This document shows positions 56,184-64,000 of a DNA stretch of 64,000 nucleotides, piece after piece. Origin of the DNA: Wyeomyia smithii (taxonomy: Eukaryota > Arthropoda > Insecta > Diptera > Culicidae); the NCBI RefSeq assembly GCF_029784165.1, contig NC_073695.1, forward strand, positions 138,598,285 through 138,662,284, in the 5' to 3' direction. The notes under the pieces are model-generated. The model did not search any database and was not told where the DNA came from. It saw only the letters and a list, made by a program, of their open reading frames with translations. How positions within the stretch are numbered: position 1 is the first letter of the stretch; every line of letters begins with the position of its first letter. The position numbers were made by a program, and so were the translations under genes.

Positions 56184-59100
56184 TTAAATTTTAATGTCAG
56201 CGTTTTTCAGAAAGCAGTATAACTGTGTCATGTACTGGAGATCACCGCTTCCCAGAATGTCTCTAACGGGTACGTTCGGTTGTTTTCCTCGGGCCCGAAG
56301 GGAATCTATAAGCTCGGACCTAACACCACAGTATTCGGTACACGACCAAACAACATGCTCGATGTCATGGTAGCCATCGCCACAAACGCAGTGATTACTG
56401 TCTACAAGCCCTATACGAAAGAGATGCGTGTTTAACGTGTAGTGATTGGACATAAGTCTAGACATCACGCGAATGAAGTCCCGACCTACATCCAACCCCT
56501 TGAACCATGCTTTCGTCGATACCTTAGGAAAAATGGAATGTAGCCACCGTCCCAGTTCATCTGAGTTCCATGATGATTGCCAACTGTTGAGTGTTCTCTG
56601 ACGCAAAATGCTATAAAATTCATCATAAGCAATTGGTCTTTCATAAATATCGCCATCAATAGCACCCACCTTAGCTAAAGAGTCAGCCTTTTCGTTACCC
56701 GGAATCGAGCAATGAGAAGGGACCCACGCTAAGGTAACCCGGTAATTTTTATCTGTTAAAGCACTTAAAAACCACCGTATTTTCCCCAGGAAATACGGGG
56801 TGTGCTTCACAGGCTTCATCGATCGCAGAGCCTCAATGGCACTGAGACTGTCTGTGAAGATGAAGTAGTGGTCTGTGGGTAGGGTTTCGATGATTCCAAG
56901 AGAGTACTGAATAGCAGCAAGTTCTGCGACGTACACGGAAGCAGGAGCATCGAGTTTGTAGGAGGCGGTAAAATTTTCGTGGAAAACACCGAAGCCAGTG
57001 GACTCATCTAGATTAGATCCGTCAGTGTAAAACCTTTTATCATAACTAACATGTTTGAACTTATTCGAAAAAATCTTAGGGATCTCTTGGGGTCGCAATT
57101 GATCCGGGATACCAGAAATGTCTTGTTTCATGGTGGTGTCGAAAAATATAGCATTATTAGAAGTATCTAAAAGTGCGACATTGGAGGAATCGTATGAAGA
57201 AGGATTAATATCTTGAGCCATATAGTCAAAATATAAAGTCATAAATCTGGATTGAAATTGAAGGTCGACCAACCTCTCGAAATTTTCAATTACTAATGGG
57301 TTCCTAACTGTGCATCGAATTAGCAACCGGTAAGAGAGATTCCAAAAACGATGTTTCAACGGAAGAATACCCGCTAACACTTCAAGACTCATCGTATGGG
57401 TCGACTGCATGCAACCCAAGGCAATACGCAAACAACGATATTGTATTCTCTCTAATTTTATAATGTGCGTGTTCGCGGCGGAGCGGAAGCAGAAACAGCC
57501 GTACTCAAGAACTGACAATATCGTTGTTTGGTAAAGCCTTAGAAGGTCTCCTGGGTGGGCTCCCCACCAGGTTCCGGTAATCGTACGAAGAAAATTAATC
57601 CTCTGTTGGCATTTTCGTGTCAGATACCTAATATGACAAGCCCAGGTGCATTTAGAGTCGAACCAGACCCCGAGATATTTAGCGACTAAAACCTGAGAGA
57701 TCGTTTTACCCGTTAGTAGGAGCTGCAGCTGAGCTGGGTTATGCTTCCTAGAAAAAACGACCAACTCAGTTTTCTCCGGAGAGAATTCGATACCCAGCTT
57801 AAGAGCCCATTCAGACAAATTGTCTAAGGTATCTTGCAATGGTCCTTGCAGATCGCTAGCCTCGCTACCAGTAATGGATACAACGCTATCGTCTGCAAGT
57901 TGCCTTAGCGTGCATGAATTTGCAAGACATTCATCGATGTCATTGACGTAAAAATTATATAAGAGAGGACTTAAACATGAGCCCTGGGGAAGGCCCATGT
58001 AACTAATTCGGGAAGTTGTCGAATCGCCATGTGAGAAATACATATGCTTTTCTGACAACAGATTGAGCAAAAAGTTATTCAAATTTAGTGAAAGTCCCTG
58101 CGAATTAAGTTTCGCGCTTAAAACTTCTACAGAGACAGAGTCAAAAGCCCCCTTAATATCCAAGAACGCAGAAGCCATTTGCTCTTTTCGAGCAAATGCG
58201 AGTTGAATTTCAGTAGAAAGCAACGCTAGGCAATCGTTCGTCCCTTTGCCCCGGCGAAAGCCAAATTGAGTATCTGAAAGTAAACCGTTTGTTTCGACCC
58301 ATTTGTCTAACCGTAAGAGGATCATTTTCTCCATTAATTTCCGGAGGCAAGAGAGCATTGCAATCGGCCTATATGAATTGTGATCAGAGGCAGGTTTCCC
58401 GGGTTTCCGAATAGCAATGACTTTTACCTCCCTCCAGTCATGCGGAACAATATTTAGCTCAAGAAACTTGTTGAACAAGTCCAACAAGCGTCTTTTTGCA
58501 GAGTCGGGTAGATTCTTCAACAGGTTGAATTTTATTCTATCTAACCCTGGAGCCTTATTGTTGCACGACAGGAGAGCCATTGAAAATTCCAACATCGAAA
58601 ATGGAGGCTCTTCCGTAGTTACTATAAACGCGTCGCGAAAGGTTTTCTGTTCCGGTACAGAGTCCGGACAGACCTTTTTGGCAAAATCGAGTATCCAGCG
58701 ATCTGAATACTCCTCACTCTCATTCGAAACGTCACGGTTCCGCATGCGCCTGGCGGTATCCCAAAGAGTGCTCATCGCTGTTTCCCTCGACAACGCGTTT
58801 ACGAACCGCCGCCAGTACCCGCGTTTTTTCGCCTTTACTAAGCTCTTCATCTGCCTGCCCAGTGCCTCGTACTTTCGTAGTAGGTTGACAGTGCCGTACT
58901 CCCGGTAGTCCTTATACGCCGCGGACCTTCGCGCGTACAGCTCAGAGCACTCTTTGTCCCACCATTTGTTGGGAGGGCGTTGTCTAATCGTTACCCCGGG
59001 TATCGGTTTCGTCTGAGCTTGCGTCGCGGCGTCGATTATCAAGCCAGCTAAGAACGCGTATTCTTCCTCCGGAGGAAGTTCCTCGTGAGTCTCGATAGAT

Positions 59101-59867
59101 TCCGCTATAATAGACTCATAACGCTTCCAATCAATATTACGTGTAAGGTCGTAGGAAATATTGATTGGGTTCGGGGGAGTTGAACCATTAGCAATTGATA
59201 TAACGATTGGAAGATGATCACTACCGTGGGGATCGTTGATTACTTTCCACTGGCAATCTAACGCTAGTGATGTCGAGCAGAGGGATAGGTCAAGCACGCT
59301 TTCACGTGCCGGAGGATTAGGTACGCGTGTCGCTTCCCCAGTATTCAAAACTGTCATATTGAAGTCGTCGATCAAGTTACAGATTAAAGAAGGTCGGTTG
59401 TCGTCGTACAGCGACCCCCATAGCGAACAGTGAGAGTTAAAATCTCCCAAAATCAAAAAAGGTGCGGGAAGCAATTCTGCTATATCAAGGAGTTGCTTCT
59501 GTTCAATCCGCGCGGATGGGGGAATATATAACGAAACAAGGCAAAGGTCTTTTCCATTCATATTCGTTTGAATGGCAACAACTTCAATATTCGAGATCGA
59601 GGGGAGGTCAATTCTGAAAAAAGAATAGCACTTTTTGATCCCTAAAAGTACCCCTCCACCGTGTGAGTCTCGATCTCGACGAATGATGTTAAAATCGTGG
59701 AAATTAAGTTGGTCATTTGAATTGAGAAAAGTTTCACAAAGCGCGAACGCATCACAATTGTATGTGTTTATCAAATGTGAAAATAAATCAAATTTGGGGA
59801 TGATACTTCTGCAGTTCCACTGTAACACAGTGACAAAATTCCTAACCTCTTTCAACGAATTAGTCAT
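56184..59867 (-). CDS. I/Loner-group ORF2: endonuclease, reverse transcriptase, RNase H (intact)
   Basis: This 1227-residue open frame encodes the replication enzyme of the element. The endonuclease covers about residues 1-235: LCETFL (Glu45), LGDFNSHCSLW (141-144), SVLDLSLCS and GSDHLP (215-218). The RT covers about 435-760: KAPGLDRIKFN, GFRRGKGTNDC, FLDIKGAFDSV (Asp570), GLPQGSCLSPLLY and QLADDSVV (Asp659, Asp660; LADD instead of FADD). RNase H covers about 944-1070: YTDG (Asp949), Glu982, TDS (Asp1006), His1052 and NEKAD (Asp1062). A CCHC-like CVCGDGYHDIEHVVWSC knuckle closes the protein. It starts at MTNSLKEVRNF, overlapping ORF1 by 8 bp (ATGACTAA), as in copy A, which suggests reinitiation. 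Confidence 0.93.
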   Translation of the reverse strand: MTNSLKEVRNFVTVLQWNCRSIIPKFDLFSHLINTYNCDAFALCETFLNSNDQLNFHDFNIIRRDRDSHGGGVLLGIKKCYSFFRIDLPSISNIEVVAIQTNMNGKDLCLVSLYIPPSARIEQKQLLDIAELLPAPFLILGDFNSHCSLWGSLYDDNRPSLICNLIDDFNMTVLNTGEATRVPNPPARESVLDLSLCSTSLALDCQWKVINDPHGSDHLPIVISIANGSTPPNPINISYDLTRNIDWKRYESIIAESIETHEELPPEEEYAFLAGLIIDAATQAQTKPIPGVTIRQRPPNKWWDKECSELYARRSAAYKDYREYGTVNLLRKYEALGRQMKSLVKAKKRGYWRRFVNALSRETAMSTLWDTARRMRNRDVSNESEEYSDRWILDFAKKVCPDSVPEQKTFRDAFIVTTEEPPFSMLEFSMALLSCNNKAPGLDRIKFNLLKNLPDSAKRRLLDLFNKFLELNIVPHDWREVKVIAIRKPGKPASDHNSYRPIAMLSCLRKLMEKMILLRLDKWVETNGLLSDTQFGFRRGKGTNDCLALLSTEIQLAFARKEQMASAFLDIKGAFDSVSVEVLSAKLNSQGLSLNLNNFLLNLLSEKHMYFSHGDSTTSRISYMGLPQGSCLSPLLYNFYVNDIDECLANSCTLRQLADDSVVSITGSEASDLQGPLQDTLDNLSEWALKLGIEFSPEKTELVVFSRKHNPAQLQLLLTGKTISQVLVAKYLGVWFDSKCTWACHIRYLTRKCQQRINFLRTITGTWWGAHPGDLLRLYQTTILSVLEYGCFCFRSAANTHIIKLERIQYRCLRIALGCMQSTHTMSLEVLAGILPLKHRFWNLSYRLLIRCTVRNPLVIENFERLVDLQFQSRFMTLYFDYMAQDINPSSYDSSNVALLDTSNNAIFFDTTMKQDISGIPDQLRPQEIPKIFSNKFKHVSYDKRFYTDGSNLDESTGFGVFHENFTASYKLDAPASVYVAELAAIQYSLGIIETLPTDHYFIFTDSLSAIEALRSMKPVKHTPYFLGKIRWFLSALTDKNYRVTLAWVPSHCSIPGNEKADSLAKVGAIDGDIYERPIAYDEFYSILRQRTLNSWQSSWNSDELGRWLHSIFPKVSTKAWFKGLDVGRDFIRVMSRLMSNHYTLNTHLFRIGLVDSNHCVCGDGYHDIEHVVWSCTEYCGVRSELIDSLRARGKQPNVPVRDILGSGDLQYMTQLYCFLKNADIKI

Positions 59868-61251
59868 CGAAAGATACGATAGCTGAAATGAGGGGCCAAG
59901 TTGCTGTGAGTTGCTTCAAAAAGGTTTTCACTGTTGGGAGAAGGGCAAGAAGAATGTTTTGAAGGGGATCTGGTATGTTGAATGTTTTAAATATCCAGTC
60001 CACAATATCAGAGAATTTTATGAACCCTGTTTCTTTTATGTCTTCTGATCGAGAAATGGGTGCCCGAGGGGTTTTTGGTGCCCCAGGAAGCGGTGGGTAC
60101 TCCTGGTTTGATTTGAAATTAAAACCGGGGGGTACTTGCTTCGGTTTTTCTTCACCGCTTCCTTTTTGTGTTGTCTTATTGGTCATTCCGCTAGGGGTTA
60201 TCTTACGACCTTTACGAGAAAGATTAGGAGAGTTGAGCATTCTCCTCTTCCTAGATCCCTCTGGCAAGGCATAGGAACACCCTTCGACGGGATCGTCAGA
60301 TGTACCCTCATCGGTTGGCAAAAAGGAAAAGATGTTTCCTGTCGAGGGTGGCTCAGCCCTCTTAAGCATTTCTGCAAAAGAGCGCTTTGATCGTTCCTTA
60401 AGGGAACGCTTAATTTTTTCCTCGCGCTGTTTGTACGCGGGACATGCCGGAAGGTCATGCCGAGTTCCCTCGCAATAAAGACACTTTTCAGTATCCCCAC
60501 TGCAAGCGCTCTCAGCATGATTGCCTCCGCACTTGCTACAGCGTGCCTTGTTGCAGCAGTAGGTGGCTGTGTGACCTAACTGCTTACAGTTTTGGCAATG
60601 CATGACCCGCGGTACGAACAGGCGTACAGGTAGACGAACCCTGTCCAAGCGGACGTAGTTCGGCAGCGCGGATCCGGCGAATGTTACTCGGAAGGAATCC
60701 GAAGGGAGGAATTTCTTCTTCCCTTCTTCGATGGATACTGAATGCAATTGCTTGCAATCCAGTATCTTTACACTTTGCATCAAGGGGTTTTTAAAGCAGC
60801 CAACTCCATGACGCAAAATGTCATCGACAGTGAGATTCCCCTCGGTAACCACACCGTCGATTTCTACATCCTTGGCAGGGATGTACACGCGATACTCTCT
60901 CGTGAAGAGCTCGTAGCCAGCAATTTCGTTTGCTTGCTTCAAGCTACTCACGACAACTCGCAGTTTGTTCGGCCTCACCTTCGTAATCTCGGTTACGGCC
61001 GAAAAATGTTTTGCCAGGTCTTTGCCGATTTGGATAATATTCAATGGCTTCTTTATGGGCCGGAAAAAAACAACGTAGGGACCGCCAGCGGCATCTGGGT
61101 AAGCTTTTACCCGTACTTCCGGTACTCTTGGTACAGGACTTGGCAAAGGGGAGGGCACAGGGGAAGGTAGGGGTGTGCTGATGGGAGAAATTTCAATTTC
61201 TTCCCCGTTTGTTTCCACCTCCAGGAAAAGTTGCACCTGCATGTCGTCCAT
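59860..61251 (-). CDS. I/Loner-group ORF1: zinc-knuckle nucleic-acid-binding protein (intact)
   Basis: This 463-residue open frame starts MDDMQVQLFLEVETNG. The N-terminus has a Pro/Ser-Pro repeat (residues 26-45). Residues 50-215 form an RRM-like region with VVFFRPIKKPLNIIQIGKDL and REYRVYIPAKDVEIDG. Three CCHC knuckles follow: CQNCKQLGHTATYC (219-232), CSKCGGNHAESAC (238-250) and CLYCEGTRHDLPAC (257-270). A basic Lys/Arg-rich stretch (KQREEKIKRSLKERSKRSF) comes next, and a hydrophobic C-terminus ends SFDD. It should bind element RNA and escort it to the nucleus. Copy A has a stop before the third knuckle; this copy does not. Confidence 0.9.
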   Translation of the reverse strand: MDDMQVQLFLEVETNGEEIEISPISTPLPSPVPSPLPSPVPRVPEVRVKAYPDAAGGPYVVFFRPIKKPLNIIQIGKDLAKHFSAVTEITKVRPNKLRVVVSSLKQANEIAGYELFTREYRVYIPAKDVEIDGVVTEGNLTVDDILRHGVGCFKNPLMQSVKILDCKQLHSVSIEEGKKKFLPSDSFRVTFAGSALPNYVRLDRVRLPVRLFVPRVMHCQNCKQLGHTATYCCNKARCSKCGGNHAESACSGDTEKCLYCEGTRHDLPACPAYKQREEKIKRSLKERSKRSFAEMLKRAEPPSTGNIFSFLPTDEGTSDDPVEGCSYALPEGSRKRRMLNSPNLSRKGRKITPSGMTNKTTQKGSGEEKPKQVPPGFNFKSNQEYPPLPGAPKTPRAPISRSEDIKETGFIKFSDIVDWIFKTFNIPDPLQNILLALLPTVKTFLKQLTATWPLISAIVSFDD

Positions 61252-61983
61252 TTTGCGGGAGCGTTACGCTCTACCGCACACAAACGATAAATATTCGAAT
61301 ATGGGGGGGGGGGGTTCAAGTAGTTGATGTTAAATTTTAAAAACAATTTTTCAATCTACAATGGATCAAATAAAAAAAAAGACAGTAATACTAATACTAA
61401 TAACAATAGTAATAATAATAATAATAATAATAATTATAGTAATAGTATTAATAATAACAATAATAATATCAATAATAATATTAATAATAATATTATAACA
61501 TAGTAATAATATTGATAATAATAGTAAAAATTCTAAAGGTAATACTTCACCGAACGTCTAAGTCACGACCTCACGGCTGATAGTAGGATTAATCGAGCGT
61601 TTCCGCAGAACAAACAATGACGATCCAGCTTCGTGTTGAGACACAGTGGCCGTGTCCTACACGCGACCTTGTAGATGCCACTTGTAGTTGACTTCCACTC
61701 GCTCGATCGTATGATGGTCCGTGCTGCTAGCGGGGTAACAGCGGTGCGGGAGAATTATTCTTGCTGATATATCAGCTGCGTATCGAATCACTGGCGGGGT
61801 AGCCTGCCCCTACCAGTGTGCAGATGTTTCTGCCGATATATAACAGTCTATTGTTATTGCGCAGCACGAGAACTAATCGACAAAAAAACACCCGTACGAT
61901 AACTCGTGTATTGTTATTTTGCGAACTCAAACGGAGATAAACAATTTGCGTCTAATCGAGACGAAAGCAAAACAACGAATGAT
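61252..61983 (-). promoter_or_regulatory. 5' UTR and probable internal promoter of I/Loner copy B
   Basis: The 5' end begins ATCATTCGTTGTTTTGCTTT on the minus strand, directly after the target duplication. Elements of this type use an internal, downstream-type promoter; CATTCG at the very start could serve as an initiator, but this is inferred. The UTR includes CGAGTTATCGTACGGGTG (about 61900), a GC-rich stretch shared with copy A (61560-61880) and an (ATT)n-type tract (61385-61530). A run of nine G residues lies just upstream of the ATG region (about 61300-61313). Confidence 0.5.
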
Positions 61984-61995
61984 TAATGTTGAGTT

Positions 61996-62560
61996 GTAAG
62001 ATAATGTTATTTATAGCATATAGTTGAAAGATAATGTTATTTATAGCATTTTTGTAGAACATTTCGACTTTCTAAAAAATCTTTTTCAGGTTGCCCAAAC
62101 GTGATTTATGAAAAAATGACTTTTTCAAGCAACAAAACCACTCTTCTGCACTTTTTCAAATTTGTTCGATTCCTAAATTTTTCCATATATTTTTTATTTT
62201 TGTTGGGTTATTTTTGAATATTTTTCATGGTTTGGTTCAGTATCGCGTTCAATTATTTGACTCACAGAGCCCATTGAACATCACAAAAAAGTGAATTTTT
62301 CTCATAATTTTCAGATAAAACAAATATAATATTTTTTGATCAAGAACTGAAATTTTTACTGCAAAGCGGGATTCAAGACGAAAATTTGCATGGTAAAAGA
62401 TTCTTGATATCTGAGATATTGGCGTTTTTACGTGTGATGAAAAACTATGCATTTTGTCAAAAATCCCACTAAAGCTTTTTTTAAGGGGGGGATTTGTTAG
62501 TAGCTTAAGTATTTATGATAAATATTAGTAAATAATGAGTATGTGTGTCCAATCACAAAT
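61996..62560. other. unassigned AT-rich DNA with a 30-bp tandem duplication
   Basis: The first bases continue the RT frame interrupted by the I/Loner element. AAGATAATGTTATTTATAGC occurs twice, about 35 bp apart (62000 and 62033). The rest is AT-rich with no coding signature. A G-run (AAGGGGGGGATTTG) occurs near 62482. Confidence 0.45.
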
Positions 62561-64000
62561 GGTGACTTCTCAACACTGTTAGTAATTTTAATTGTTAGGA
62601 TTTTTTTTTACTTTCGCAATTAGTACTTATCATTCGTAGGGATTTAAAACTACTTGTCAAAAAAGGGGAAGTAAACTTACAACTAACTTAATTGCTAACT
62701 TATTGACTATAAAGAGAGCAACTGAGGATTGCAACGATTTTTGTCGAAAATTGTTAATAATTTTATTTGACATAGCTTCTAATGGTTCAACACCAGTAAG
62801 TCTATGTAATTCGAGTGTACTAAACCAAGAAGGACGCTTCAAAATCATTTTCAGAATTTTATTCTGAATCCTTTGGAGCGTTTTCTTCCTTGTTGAACAG
62901 TAACTTGACCAGACCGGTACAGCATAAAGCATTGCTGGTCTAAAAATTGGTTTGTAAATCAAAAGTTTGTTCTTTAAACAAAGTTTAGAATTCCTGTTAA
63001 TGAGAGGATATCAACATCTCGTATATTTGATGCACTTGGCTTGTATACTCTCAATGTGCTCTTTGAAAAGAAGTTTTTTATCGTAAATTAGTCCCAAGTA
63101 CTTAACCTTGTCAGACCAACTTAAAATAACCCCATTCATCTTGACAACGTGATTATTGTTTGGCTTGAGGAAAGAAGCCCTAGTCTTATGAGGAAAAATT
63201 ATCATTTGAGTTTTAGAAGCATTGGGAGAGATTTTCCACTTTTGCAAGTAGGAAGAAAAAATATCTAAACTTTTCTGCAATCGACTGCATATGACACGAA
63301 GGCTTTTTCCTTTTACGGAAATGCTTGTGTCATCGCAAAACAATGACTTTGTGCATCCTGGAGGCAAAGCAGGAAGATCTGAAGTGAATATGTTGTACAG
63401 GACTGGGCCCAAGACAGAACTTGAGGTACACCTGCTCTGACAGGAAATCTATCCGATTTTGAATTCTGATAGACAACCTGCAGAGTTCGTTCAGTAAGAT
63501 AATTTTTCAAAATTTTGATTAGGAAGATTGGAAAATTAAATGTTTGCAATTTCGCAATCAAACCTTTATGCCAAACACTGTCGAATGCTTTTTCTATGTC
63601 TAAAAGAGCAGCTCCAGTGGAATAACCTTCAGATTTGTTAGCTCGTATCATATCAGTAACTCTGAGCAATTGATGAGTTGTGGAATGCCCATGGCGAAAT
63701 CCAAACTATTCATCTGCAAAAATTGAATTTTCGTTTATGTGTGACATCATTCTGTTAAGAATAATTCTCTCAAACAGTTTACTTATTGAAGAAAGCAAAC
63801 TGATTGGTCGATAACTTGAAACTTCAGCTGGATTCTTATCCGGTTTTAAAATTGGAGTAATTTTTGCATTTTCCATAATTTGGGAAAATATGCAATTTTG
63901 AAGCAGCAATTGAAAATTCTCACTAAAAATTCCATTGTGCACTCAGGGAGATGTTTGATTAATATATTAAAGATTCCATCGTCACCAGGTGCTTTCATAT
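62560..64000 (-). mobile_element. Juan-like (Jockey clade) element, copy 2, cut by the window edge
   Basis: The minus strand carries ORF2 from the KAPGDDGI motif at the window edge to the C-terminus, then a 3' UTR with ACTTGTCAAAAAAGG-type sequence. It belongs to the same family as copy 1 at 1262-2661, in opposite orientation. The upstream part continues outside the window. Confidence 0.85.
62657..63999 (-). pseudogene. Juan-like ORF2, copy 2: reverse transcriptase, frameshifted
   Basis: Motifs on the minus strand are MENAKITPILKPDKNPAEVS, YRPISLLSSISKLFERIILN, a stop before FGFRHGHSTTHQLLR, LLDIEKAFDSVWHKGLIAKL (motif A), RAGVPQ then a frameshift near 63415, YNIFTSDLPALPPGCTKSLF, FCDDTSIS (motif C, FCDD) and WSDKVKYLGLIYDKKLLFKE. 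A further stop lies at about 63011, and the end is frameshifted (62657-62750) by a small deletion. It keeps the LKPDKNP segment that is deleted in copy 1. Confidence 0.85.

Larger units (their letters stand above)
55841..61983 (-). mobile_element. I/Loner-group non-LTR retrotransposon, copy B, full length
   Basis: A 6143-bp element on the minus strand with a 5' UTR of about 730 bp (61252-61983), two open reading frames, and a 3' UTR of about 340 bp ending AATTTAAAACTAAAA. Perfect 12-bp target duplications flank it, and the interrupted RT sequence continues on both sides. ORF1 and ORF2 are uninterrupted, and all catalytic residues of endonuclease, RT and RNase H that I can identify are present. 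By sequence this copy could be recently active; transcription and mobility are untested. Copy A at 6714-12530 is a decayed sister. Confidence 0.88.

Overview
The window looks like a repeat-rich arthropod genome, most probably a culicine (Aedes-like) mosquito. The mobile elements are of types abundant there: Jockey-clade Juan-like, I/Loner-group, LOA/Lian-like, R1-clade and CR1/L2-group non-LTR retrotransposons, a Penelope-like element, and several TIR and foldback families. Long (AT)n, (CA)n and (ATT)n arrays are also present. There are no bacterial operons and no CRISPR array. Identification rests on motif recognition; no database was searched.

Only one host gene is recognisable, and only from exon pieces. 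Four minus-strand exons (15266-15309, 15068-15202, 5940-6089, 5762-5885) join in phase at consensus splice sites and encode the first half of a mitochondrial glutamate carrier (SLC25A18/22 family). Two of its introns are 54 and 63 bp, but the intron at 6090-15067 is about 9 kb because retroelements have filled it. The rest of the gene lies beyond the left edge.

Layout. 1-1264: unassigned AT-rich DNA. 1265-2660: Juan-like 3' fragment (+). 2771-4583: hAT-like TIR element with a decayed endonuclease ORF, between (AT)n arrays. 5762-15309: the carrier gene, with a decayed I/Loner-group element (about 6714-12530, +) in its big intron. 16738-21540: a 4.8-kb foldback element with 1.8-kb inverted arms. 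21541-28429: a second inverted copy of that loop sequence, split by a SINE plus CR1/L2-group composite (21934-27287). 28430-31690: unassigned DNA and a minisatellite. 31695-40170: a second, rearranged foldback with a gag-like ORF and the 5' part of an R1-clade element inside it. 40171-47260: a LOA-clade element interrupted by hAT-like sequence. 47265-49549: R1-clade fragment. 49550-54593: Penelope-like element carrying a CACAGTG-ended TIR insertion. 54594-55828: retroelement 3' ends. 55841-61983: a full-length I/Loner-group retrotransposon (-) with both ORFs open and a 12-bp target duplication. 62560-64000: a second Juan-like copy (-).

The nesting gives a relative history. The intact I/Loner copy entered an older CR1/L2-group RT. 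The CACAGTG element entered the Penelope ORF. The hAT-like copy entered the LOA element. The SINE entered the foldback loop. The strongest leads are the apparently intact retrotransposon, the TIR element carrying a captured endonuclease, the RSS-like CACAGTG element, the long foldbacks with a captured ORF fragment, and the hidden host gene.
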